From an uncultured Bacteroidales bacterium (lineage in GTDB: Bacteria; Bacteroidota; Bacteroidia; Bacteroidales; UBA4417): a DNA stretch of 37,029 bases. This document shows, in pieces, positions 1 through 9,800 of this stretch. The notes under the pieces are model-generated. The model searched no databases. It was given only the letters and a program-made list of their open reading frames with translations, and was not told where the DNA came from. The translations under genes and the position numbers were made by a program. The stretch lies in assembly GCA_903946925.1 (NCBI GenBank), contig CAJAXK010000421.1, forward strand, positions 1 to 37,029, read 5' to 3'. Within the stretch, counting starts at the first letter, position 1, and each line of letters opens with the position of its first letter.

Positions 1-687
1 GCAGGTGCTTCAATGGCCCAAAAACTTGGTAATCAGCGAATCCCCTTAATCGGAACCCCCGCGCCATCGTTTAAATCGCAATCAACAAACGGTCCGGTGG
101 CTTTTCCCGATGATTATGGAAAGCAATGGAAAATCCTATTCGCCCATCCTCGCGATTTCACCCCGGTTTGTTCGTCAGAAATACTGGAACTTGCCTACCG
201 GCAGGAAGAATTCAAAGATCTTAACACTCAGCTTTTAGTGCTTTCGGTCGATAAGCTGGTTTCGCACCAAAACTGGAAAGCCGATCTGGAACAAATTGAT
301 TACAAAAGCCATGGCAAGTTGAAAATCAACTTCCCACTGGTTGTTGATAGCTCGTTTGCAATCAGCGACAGCTATGGCATGCTCGATACCAAATCTGGCA
401 GGGGCAAGAGCGTTAGGGGCGTTTTTTTCGTTAATCCTGATAACGAAATCAGTGCATTCTATTTCTATCCCGTTGAAGTTGGTAGGAATACAGATGAAAT
501 AATCCGGACGCTGAAAGCCTTACAAACCAGCTATACACAGGATGGAGTGGTGATTCCGGCAAACTGGCAACCGGGCGATGATGTTATGATTCCGTTTCTT
601 ACAGTTGAAGACAAAGAAGAACTGAAAAAACCAAACTCTAAGGTACATTACATTAACTGGTATATGATTTATAAAAAGAGCAAGTAA
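1..687 (+). CDS. 1-Cys (Prx6-type) peroxiredoxin, probably secreted, 5' end cut by the window
   Basis: Thiol peroxidase that reduces H2O2 or organic hydroperoxides through one peroxidatic cysteine. Counting from the ATG at 13, the active-site signature HPRDFTPVC lies at residues 45-53 (P46, T50, C53 of PxxxTxxC). The later segment VGRNTDEIIRTLKAL supplies the conserved Arg of the family, and the long C-terminal extension is typical of the Prx6/AhpC-TSA 1-Cys group. The frame is open to the left edge: codons 1-12 read A-G-A-S, giving AGASMAQK. This resembles the end of a Bacteroidota signal peptide cleaved before Gln, as in the other secreted proteins here, so the real start is probably upstream and the enzyme periplasmic or exported. 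The barrel gene follows after 61 bp on the same strand. The family call is strong; the start and location are inferred. Confidence 0.9.
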   Translation, partial: AGASMAQKLGNQRIPLIGTPAPSFKSQSTNGPVAFPDDYGKQWKILFAHPRDFTPVCSSEILELAYRQEEFKDLNTQLLVLSVDKLVSHQNWKADLEQIDYKSHGKLKINFPLVVDSSFAISDSYGMLDTKSGRGKSVRGVFFVNPDNEISAFYFYPVEVGRNTDEIIRTLKALQTSYTQDGVVIPANWQPGDDVMIPFLTVEDKEELKKPNSKVHYINWYMIYKKSK

Positions 688-748
688 AATTCAATCAATT
701 CATTATCAAGTTAATGTCAATCAGTCAAGTATTAAGGTAAAAATCAAT

Positions 749-3187
749 ATGAGTATCACAAAATATCTTTTCCTGCCTTTTTTGCTGCTTTCGTGTTTCA
801 GCAGCTTTAGCCAGGCACAGCAAAATGCAACACAGATTAAGGGCTATATTTTCAATCCCGAGAAAACCCCGGCAATGTTCTCCACAGCCATACTGTTGAA
901 CCAGGATTCGGTTATAATTAAAGGCTTGTTAACCGGGGAAGACGGGGCATTTGTATTCGACAACATTAATGCTGGCAAATACTTGGTTAAAGTAACCAAC
1001 ATCGAGTTTAAATCGTATGTTTCAAAACCGATACTGCTCAAAAAAAACGAAACAATAGTGTTCGATTCTATCATACTGGTAACCAATTCGTTTAAACTGA
1101 ATACAGTGGAGGTTGTTGGCCGCAAAGCCATGGTTGAGGTTCGTGCCGACAAAATGGTATTCAATGTGGCCAGCAGCGCAAATTCATCGGGCAACAATGG
1201 TTTGGAACTGCTTGGCAAGGCTCCTGGCGTTTTGGTAGATATGGACAACAACATCATCCTCCAGGGTAAATCGGGCGTTCAGATTTTTATTGATGGCCGT
1301 CCTTCTCGGCTTTCGGGAAGGGATCTTACCAACTTCCTGGAGAGCATCCGCTCCGATAATATCGAATCTATCGAAATAATCACCAACCCATCATCGAAAT
1401 ATGATGCCGAGGGCACCGGCGGGATTATCAATATTAAACTAAAGAAGAGTCAAAGCCTGGGTTTCAATGGAAATGTTATCGGCAATTATTCAAAAGGGGT
1501 TCTGCCCAGGGCCAATGTTGGCACCACGTTAAACTATAGCGGCAAGAAAATAAATTTGTTCAGTACGGTGAATTATTCCAACGACCGGTTCCTGGAACAA
1601 ATAGACGAACAATCCTACCAGAGTGGTTATTTGATTGATAAGGAATCAAATGGCGAGACCCATAGGAAATCGTTCAATTTCTCGGCGGGGATGGACTACA
1701 AGTTTAACGCCAAACACTCGGTGAGTATGGATGGAAGGGCATTTATAAACAGGGGCTACCGCGATGTAGCGAGTAGCACCGGCATTTACGATTCGCTGAA
1801 TACGGCGGAAGGTGAAATACTAAAAGCCCAGGTTCTTGATACTATGCCAAGCGAGAATTATAATTTCAATTTTAATTACCGTTACATTATCGACAGCACT
1901 TCAAACCTCTCGACAGAATTTAGTTTTGGAAAGTATTCAAGCAACAGCAACACCTTCCAGCCCAACAATTACTACAATGTAAGCAGCGATTCGCTTCTAC
2001 GTACCGTAAATAATAAATTTGATGCGGCTACAGAAATAGATCTATGGTCAGTTTTGGTTGATTATGAAAAGAGGTTTAAGAAATTTACCTTAACTTCTGG
2101 AGGGAAGTATTCGTATATCAGTACCGACAATCAACTTGAATTTTATACTTATAAGGACGGGGTTCCGGTTCTCGATATTACCAAGAGCAACAGTTTTACT
2201 TACCTCGAAAAGGTTGCGGCTCTTTACGCCATAATTAATGGTTCACTCAGCGATAATATCTCATTCAATGCAGGGGTGCGGATGGAAAGCACTTCATCGC
2301 TGGGCAGCCTCATAAGTGAGATACCTACCAAAGATAACGAGGTACAGCGAAGTTACACAGATTTGTTCCCTAACGTAAGCATATCATACGACAACAAGAA
2401 AAACTCTGTGCTGAGTGCAAGTATCGGTCGGCGCATCACACGGCCCAATTACCGCGACCTCAACCCTTTCGAATCCAGGCTCAGCGAATTATCGGCATGG
2501 AAAGGCAATCCTTTTCTAAACCCCAATTATATCACAAATTACCAGCTTACCTACTCGTATAAGCGTAAACTGGTAATTTCGAACACCTACAGCGTTACCC
2601 GCGACTTTTTTGCCAATGTTTTCGGAATCAGCGATGAAACAGGAAGTACGCTGTCGCCACAAAACCTGCAACGCGCAATCAATAACGGGCTATCGGTTAG
2701 CTATCCGCAAAAAGTGCTCAAATGGTGGGATTTAACGGCTTTTCTGGTTTACAATTATTCAGCATTCAACGGCGAAATGGGCACCACAGTTATTGACTTG
2801 GATGCTCATATTTATAATGTCAGGCTGCAGAATAATTTTCGCTTGCCGGGGAAAGTTACTTTAGAGCTGACTGGTTTTTATTCGAGCCCCTTTATTTGGG
2901 GAGGCACTGTGAATGTTGAAGGCGGTGCAGCGATAAATTTTGGGATCAAAAAAGATTTCTTCGATAAAAAATTACTGGTTCAGGCAACCGGCAACGATAT
3001 TTTCAAAGGACGGTCCGATTATTACTATACCAGCAATTACGGTGGAAGGTTTGTTGATGGCGTAATTACTTTTGACAACCGGCGCTTTGGAATTAATGTA
3101 ACCTATAATTTTGGAAACCAGAAGGCCAAAGCCCGTCAGAAAAGCAAATCGGCCAATGATGATAACCTGAACCGGATTTCGAATTGA
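749..3187 (+). CDS. TonB-dependent-receptor-like outer membrane beta-barrel protein (OMP_b-brl family)
   Basis: 812-residue outer membrane protein. Residues 1-23 are a signal peptide ending SQAQ. Residues ~27-115 look like a carboxypeptidase-regulatory-like domain, the usual N-terminal extension of SusC-like proteins. A plug-like segment (~150-232) carries the sequence GLELLGKAPGV, then FIDGRPSRLSG and EGTGGIINIKL, as in TonB receptor plugs. The remainder (~233-790) alternates aromatic strands and polar turns, as in a large barrel, and ends in a short Lys/Ser/Asn-rich tail. No partner SusD gene is adjacent, which fits the stand-alone OMP_b-brl_3 class better than a polysaccharide-utilisation SusC. 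AAGG at 734-737 is a plausible weak ribosome site. The ligand is unknown; a metal, peptide or cofactor uptake role cannot be chosen from sequence. Confidence 0.88.
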   Translation: MSITKYLFLPFLLLSCFSSFSQAQQNATQIKGYIFNPEKTPAMFSTAILLNQDSVIIKGLLTGEDGAFVFDNINAGKYLVKVTNIEFKSYVSKPILLKKNETIVFDSIILVTNSFKLNTVEVVGRKAMVEVRADKMVFNVASSANSSGNNGLELLGKAPGVLVDMDNNIILQGKSGVQIFIDGRPSRLSGRDLTNFLESIRSDNIESIEIITNPSSKYDAEGTGGIINIKLKKSQSLGFNGNVIGNYSKGVLPRANVGTTLNYSGKKINLFSTVNYSNDRFLEQIDEQSYQSGYLIDKESNGETHRKSFNFSAGMDYKFNAKHSVSMDGRAFINRGYRDVASSTGIYDSLNTAEGEILKAQVLDTMPSENYNFNFNYRYIIDSTSNLSTEFSFGKYSSNSNTFQPNNYYNVSSDSLLRTVNNKFDAATEIDLWSVLVDYEKRFKKFTLTSGGKYSYISTDNQLEFYTYKDGVPVLDITKSNSFTYLEKVAALYAIINGSLSDNISFNAGVRMESTSSLGSLISEIPTKDNEVQRSYTDLFPNVSISYDNKKNSVLSASIGRRITRPNYRDLNPFESRLSELSAWKGNPFLNPNYITNYQLTYSYKRKLVISNTYSVTRDFFANVFGISDETGSTLSPQNLQRAINNGLSVSYPQKVLKWWDLTAFLVYNYSAFNGEMGTTVIDLDAHIYNVRLQNNFRLPGKVTLELTGFYSSPFIWGGTVNVEGGAAINFGIKKDFFDKKLLVQATGNDIFKGRSDYYYTSNYGGRFVDGVITFDNRRFGINVTYNFGNQKAKARQKSKSANDDNLNRISN

Positions 3188-3231
3188 TGTGAATCCGAAA
3201 GTTTGAGTCCATTCCGAAAAGACATTTTTTG

Positions 3232-3370
3232 CCGCTAAGTGTTACACTGAGCCTGCCGAAGTGGCACTAAATCTCTAAGTTTGACAGAGTTTATAGTGCT
3301 GATTAACAATACTCTGTGTACCTCTGTGCTCTCAGCGCTGCTTCGGCAGGCTCAGCACATCGCTCCGTGG
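3232..3370. repeat. Imperfect long palindrome in the intergenic gap
   Basis: The core is an exact 15-bp inverted repeat: CTGAGCCTGCCGAAG at 3247-3261 and its complement at 3341-3355. A second short pair, ACAGAGT (3284-3290) and ACTCTGT (3311-3317), sits near the centre, and similarity between the arms continues weakly outwards. The degenerate CACTAAG/CTCTGTG wording resembles dispersed intergenic elements often seen in Bacteroidota genomes. It lies between the stop of the barrel gene and the promoter of the giant gene. It could be a non-autonomous repeat or a folded 3' RNA structure; there is no U-tract immediately after it. Confidence 0.6.
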
Positions 3371-3583
3371 TTTTCTTTATTTTAGGGTTATCGGATATGA
3401 CCAAATATTAACCGGAAAATATTTTAAATTGACCAAGAAAAGGTTAAAATCTACTGAACCATTGTTCCAGGTTTTGAGCCGAAATATCAATAATTTTAGA
3501 TATCTAAACTGTTAAATCCATTGCCTTAACAGTTTTTTAACACGAAAATAAAACTAAAATGTTAAAAATAGGAATTTTTGCTT

Positions 3584-3591
3584 TAATTTTG
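3584..3591 (+). promoter_or_regulatory. Candidate -7 box (TAATTTTG) for the giant surface-protein gene
   Basis: TAATTTTG fits the Bacteroidota -7 consensus TAnnTTTG exactly. No clear -33 TTG is present at the usual distance, only TGTTA near 3560-3564. If used, transcription would begin near 3598 and leave a leader of about 215 nt before the ATG at 3814. That leader (3599-3813) holds no credible gene and no recognised riboswitch. The rest of the 3188-3813 gap contains only the palindrome described separately. Confidence 0.4.
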
Positions 3592-3813
3592 TGAAACGGA
3601 CACATCGCTTTTTGTAAATACGAAGTTGTTTCCGGCATGTTTGTCTGCCTTGCTTTCCCTATTAATTTTTACATATCGGATATTTACATTTACTAGTACT
3701 ACTGCTTTTTCCCTCGCTCTGCGCCTGAAATAAATACTTAATGGAAGAACAAAATAAGAAGTACCACACATAAAAAGACACCAACCGATTTTAACATTTA
3801 ATACCCAAGGATC

Positions 3814-6800
3814 ATGAAAAAACATCTACTTTTCGTACAAACTTTACTTTTCGTCCTCTTTTTTTATAACCATGCCAGTGCTCAATATTGCACGCCTACA
3901 TTCACCAATGGATGTGCCGGTGGTTATGGGATCACATCCTTCCAGTTTGGGGATTTAAACCAGGGGTCAATACTATGCGAAGGTACGCCAGAGTATTATC
4001 AGGATTTTACTGGTATAAGTGCTGATTTTGCCCAAAACGGCATTTATGATATTTCGGTTCAGGCGGCTGATTATGGGGGGGATATTTCTATCTGGATAGA
4101 TTATAATAATGACGAAGTATTTGACAACTCAACGGAACTGGTCTCGCAGTTTTTCTGTCCTTCTTTTAGCACAACTTCAACCTCAATTACCATTCCGGGA
4201 ACTGCCAACCTTGCTGCCACGCGTCTCAGAATTATGTCGTCAACAAACGGTTTGCCGATTGACCCTTGCTTCGATCCCGGTTATGGAAACTGTTGTGATT
4301 TTTCGGTTAACATTGTAGCTCCTGTTACGGCGCCTTTTGTTAGCACTTTTTCAGCAACCGATATTTCGGCAATTGGGGCTATATTTCATGGTTCAATAAA
4401 TGCCAATAGTTTTCAAACCCATTCCAGGTTCAATTATGGTTTTGCTGGAAGTTATACTGAAGGAGCATCCGGTAATCCTTTTACTATAACCGGTAACACT
4501 GATACTGATGTTGCTGCAACGATTACAGGCTTGGTTCCAAGCACACTTTACAATTACGAATTAGTTGGGTACGGCCCCGGAGGTTCAGTTTCAGGCGGAA
4601 ATGTGGAATTTACAACTTTGTCTATACCACCCACAGTTGAAACCTTGAACGCAACCGAAGTTTCGGGTATCTCGGCCATATTGAATGCAAATGTAAACGC
4701 CAACAATTTGGATGCAACCGTGATGTTTGAATATGGTTTCGACGATACTTATGGTTCCTCAGTAATTGGAAATCCGTCAGATATATCAGGGTACAGCGTT
4801 CAACACATATCAGCTCCGTTAACAGGATTGGCGATGAACAGTACCTATCATTACAGGGTAGTTAGCACCAATTCGGAAGGTACAAGCTATGGCAACGATA
4901 TGACGTTTACCACATTGGAAACCCAGTATTGTATCCCTTATTTTAACTACGGATGTAGCGAATTTAATATAGGATTGACTTATTTTGAACTTGAAAGCTT
5001 TTCGCAGAATATCGTATGCGAAGGCACACCTGATTATTATCATGATTATACCCTATCTACATACACCGATCTCGCCAAAAATGGTTATTATGTTATTTCG
5101 GTCAGGGGTGGGTACGGCAACGAGTACCTCACGGTTTGGATTGATTACAACCAGAACAACTATTTCGATGGTGGATCCGAATTGATTGGAAACGTTTTTT
5201 GCAATAATAATACTGATATTTTCACTATCCCGTTTACAGTTTCTGCAGGGGCGCTTACGGGTTCCACAAGGCTAAGGGCTACAACAAGTTATTATAGTTA
5301 TCCATCGAATGCTTGCAGTTCAAAGGATTATGGCAATTGTTCCGATTTTACTGTGAACATTGTTGATGAATTTGCACCTCCTATGGTGCAAACCTTTGAT
5401 GCAACGGGTATTATGGCAAATGGCGCCACCTTGAATGGGTTGATAAACGATAACGGGAACCTTACACATGCCGTTTTCAATTATGGTTTGACCACCTCGT
5501 ATGGGAATAGCCAGGAAGCAGTCCCGGCAACCGTTAGCGGAAATGTTGATACAGATATTTCGGCTGCCATTACCGGATTAAGCCCTAATAAAACCTACCA
5601 TTACGAAGCTGTCGGTTATGGTGCAGGAGGCTATGTTTCGGGCGGTGATTTACAGTTTACAACAGACATTGCACCACCTATTGTTGCAACAGAAACTGCT
5701 ACCATGGTTTCGGGGGCAACTGCAATGTTGAACGGGACCGTAAACGCCAATAATTTGTCCTCGGATGTTTTCTTCGAGTATGGGTTGGATAACACTTATG
5801 GTAATACAATTGACGGTACTCCCTCAGGTTTAACCGGAGTTTCAGATGTTTCAGTTTCTGCAATGATTGCAGGGCTTGAACTCAACACAACCTATCATTA
5901 CCGGGTCTATAGCACAAATGCAGCGGGCACCTCTCCCGGGGATGATATGACATTTACCACCTTGGCTACTCCTTATTGTATCCCAACCTATTTATATGGC
6001 TGCACTAATGGTGAAACTACCTATGGGTTGAGCCATTTTGAGCTGAATACTCTTTCCCAATCAATATTATGTGAAGGAACGCCTAATTATTACCATGACT
6101 ATACTGTTCTTGCAAGTACCGACCTTGCCAAAAACGGTTATTATACCATTTCGTTACAATCAGCTTATTATGATCATTATGTAACGGTTTGGATTGATTA
6201 TAACCAAAACAATGTTTTTGAAGCAGGTAGCGAAACAGTAGGACAAGTTTATTGTAGCTATCCAGGGGATACTTATAATATACCTATTAACATTCCTGAA
6301 ACTGCTCCGAATGGGCCAACACGGCTCAGGGTAATGTCGCGATATTATTATCCAACATATAATTATCCTAACGATCCTTGCTCCGAAACTGAAGAAAAAG
6401 GGAATTGTTCCGATTTTACTGTTAATATAATTGATGCCCTAGCACCACCAACTGTTATAACACAAGCAGCTTCAGGCATAACACCAACCGATGCTGTACT
6501 GAATGGCACAGTTAATGCCAATGACAATACAACTCAAACCGAATTCCATTATGGTGTGGATATGACTTATGGCAATATTATTGCAGCAACCCCATCTTCG
6601 GTTACTGGGAATGTTGATACCGATATAAACGCCTCCATTAGTGGATTAAATCCAAATACTGTTTATCATTATAAAGCAGTAGGGTTTGGCCCGGGAGGAA
6701 ACATTTCCGGAAGTGATACTTCATTCACCACAAGTTCAATTCCACCAACTGTTTATACTTATGCAGCTACGAACATCAACGGAATATCTGCAACATTAAA

Positions 6801-9800
6801 CGGAGGGGTGAACCCGAATAATTCTTTGACGAATGTTTATTTCGAATACGGCCTTGATGCAACCTATGGTTCTACTATTAATGGTGATCCATTGAGTATA
6901 AACGGAAATTATGAGCAATCCATATTTGCCAACCTGACCGGACTTGAATTGAGCACAACCTACCATTACAGGATAGTGGCCACCAATTCGGCTGACACTA
7001 CCTTCGGCGAGGATATGACATTCTCCACTTATAATACATTATATTGTGTGCCAACTTATTATACGGGATGCAATACCTACAATATGGGTTTGGATTATTT
7101 TGAATTGAATACTATTTCCCAAACCATCTTATGTGAAGGGGTGCCAAGTTATTACCACAATTTTGCTGTTTCAACCGATCTTACTATTGGTGCTACTTAT
7201 ACTATTTCGGTAAGTACCGGCTATTACTGGGGTGATGAGCATGTAAAGTTCTGGATTGATTACAATCACGACAATATTTTTGATATAGCGAGCGAATTAG
7301 TTGGCAGTACATATTGCAGTAATTCATCTACAATCTATACCGTTCCCCTTATTATACCAGCTTCCGCTTTAACAGGTGCAACCACGCTTAGGGCATTGAC
7401 GAGCTATAGTGGTTACCTATATGATCTTTGTGGGTATAACGAGTATGGCAATTGTTCCGATTTTCAGGTAAACATCTTACCATCCATTCAGCCACCAACT
7501 GTAACAACAGCTATTACTACTCCTAACGATGAATGTACGGCAACATCGGGAGGAAATGTAACCGATGAAGGTGGCAGTCCGGTAACTGAAAGAGGGGTTT
7601 GCTGGGGTTTATCAGTTAATCCGGTTTCTACAGATTTCCACACAACAGATGGAACGGGTGCAGGTAGTTTTGTTAGTGATATAACCGGCTTAAGTGCAGG
7701 AACAACCTACCATGTGCGCGCTTATGCTACCAATAGCTTTGGTACTACTTATGGCGATGACCTTACATTTACAACACCAGCACCGGAAATTACCGGGATT
7801 CCGGCAGTATGTGCTGGAGCTACTACAACCTTATCTTGTGTACAAACAGGAGGGACTTGGGCCAGTGAATCAACTGGTATTGCAACAATTAATGATCCTT
7901 CAGTTGGTATAGTTACTGGTGTGGCTGAGGGTCAGTCCCTCATAACTTACACTTATGTAAATTCAAACGGTTGTACATGCTCTGTTTCAGCATTAGTCTC
8001 TGTATTTACCCCACCTGCTTTGCCGAATCCGGTTACAGCAACCCCATCATCCATTTGTTTAGGACAAACTTCAAATCTTAACGCCACCTCTGGCAATAAT
8101 ACTATACTCTGGTACACATCGCCCACAGAAGGTGTTGCAATTGGCAGCAGTGCAAGCGGTTCCAATTTTCCGGTTTCGCCAGAAAGCACTACAACCTTTT
8201 ACGCTGAGGCAAGTGTAGTAGCAGGTAGCAATTCCCAGACTTTTGATTATACGGGTAATTACCAAACATTTACTGTACCGGCTGGTGTGTACTCAGTAAC
8301 CATAGATGCATTCGGAGCAGAAGGTAACGGGGAAAGTCCAGGTTTGGGAGGAAAAGCAAGTGGTACTATGTCTGTTACTCCTGGCCAATTGCTATATGTA
8401 AATGTTGGCGGTCAGGCAGGTTACAATGGTGGAGGAATAGGACATGCTAATACTATAAGGAATGGCGGAGGTGCTTCAGACGTTAGAAACGGGGCAAATG
8501 CTTTGGCAGACCGAGTAATTGTTGCTGGAGGTGGAGGCGCTAGTTCTGGCTATCAAGGTGGTGCTGGAGGTGGCGGTACAGCTATTGGAACTAATTTTGT
8601 TGGTGGAGGAGGCGGTGCCGGATATGGCGGAAATGGAGGAGTAGGTGGGGTTAACGGTGGATATGGGAATTCTTCTTGCCACTCAGGCGGTGCTGGTGGC
8701 GGTGGCCTCAATAGCGGTGGAAGCCCATCCTGCAATACTTGCTATACAAACACATGCGGCACAGCAGGGTCCTTTGGACAAGGAGGAAATGGAGATACAT
8801 GGGAAACTGGAACTTGTTATAACTACTATGGTGGAACATCAGGTGGAGGTGGCGGTTATTATGGTGGAGGAGGAACTTCTACGGGCAATTGTGGTGGCGG
8901 TGCAGGCGGCGGCGGTTCGTCGTGGACTGGCACATTAGCCAATCCATATTTCGAGGCAGGAGTTAGAAATGGCAATGGCCAGATAGCACTTTCGTGGTCT
9001 TCAGCCAATCCAAATTGTGATATTGCTAGCAGGACGCCTGTAACGGTAACCGTGAATCCAATCCCAACCCCTTCTATTACTGGTCCAACTGTGGTAACTG
9101 CTGGATGCACAGTTGAATATAAGACCCAGCCAGGTATGGAATCCTATTTATGGACTGTATCTTCAGGCGGAACAATTGTTTCTGGCGGCTCTACAACTGA
9201 TTCAACAGTTATTATTTCTTGGCATACTGCTGGAAACGATACGGTTACTGTCAATTATAATACTTCATTTGGCTGTTCAAATAGTGTAGCAGCATCAATA
9301 AATATAACTGTAAATTCAAGCCCAGCAATAACTGGTACACAGTCAGTTTGTGTTGGTTCCACAACAGTACTGGCCTGTGTAGCTACAGGAGGAACCTGGA
9401 GCAGTGCTTCACCGGGAATTGCATTAATTGATGATCCGGCAGTTGGCATTGTTACAGGTGTGTCTGAAGGGCAGGCGATAATTACATATACTTACTTGGC
9501 ATCAAGCGGATGTACCAGCTCGGTTTCTATTCCAGTTTCTGTGTTAAACATGCCTGCTTCACCTGATCCGGTTACAGCTACACCATCGGCTATATTTTTA
9601 GGTGCTTCTTCAAATTTGAATGGAACTTCCGCAAACAATACAATTCTTTGGTACACCACCCCAACAGATGGTACACCTTTAGGAGGCAGCCCGAGCGGGG
9701 TTGATTTTACTGTTACCCCTGATACCACAACCACATATTATGCTGAAGCAGTGGTAGGTATCGAAAATTCACACACATTCGAATATTCCGGATCCATAGT

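Noticed and set aside
749-3187. SusC of a polysaccharide utilisation locus
   Set aside because: No SusD, glycoside hydrolase or sugar-responsive regulator is adjacent, and the 812-residue length fits the OMP_b-brl class better than ~1000-residue SusC proteins.
3583-3825. 80-codon minus-strand frame upstream of the giant gene
   Set aside because: It overlaps the likely promoter, leader and start of the giant gene, has no recognisable motif and no ribosome site; a chance frame in AT-rich DNA.
8553-9110. Minus-strand Pro-rich frames opposite the first glycine-rich domain
   Set aside because: The PPPPAPP wording is only the complement of glycine codons (GGN/GGC) on the coding strand.
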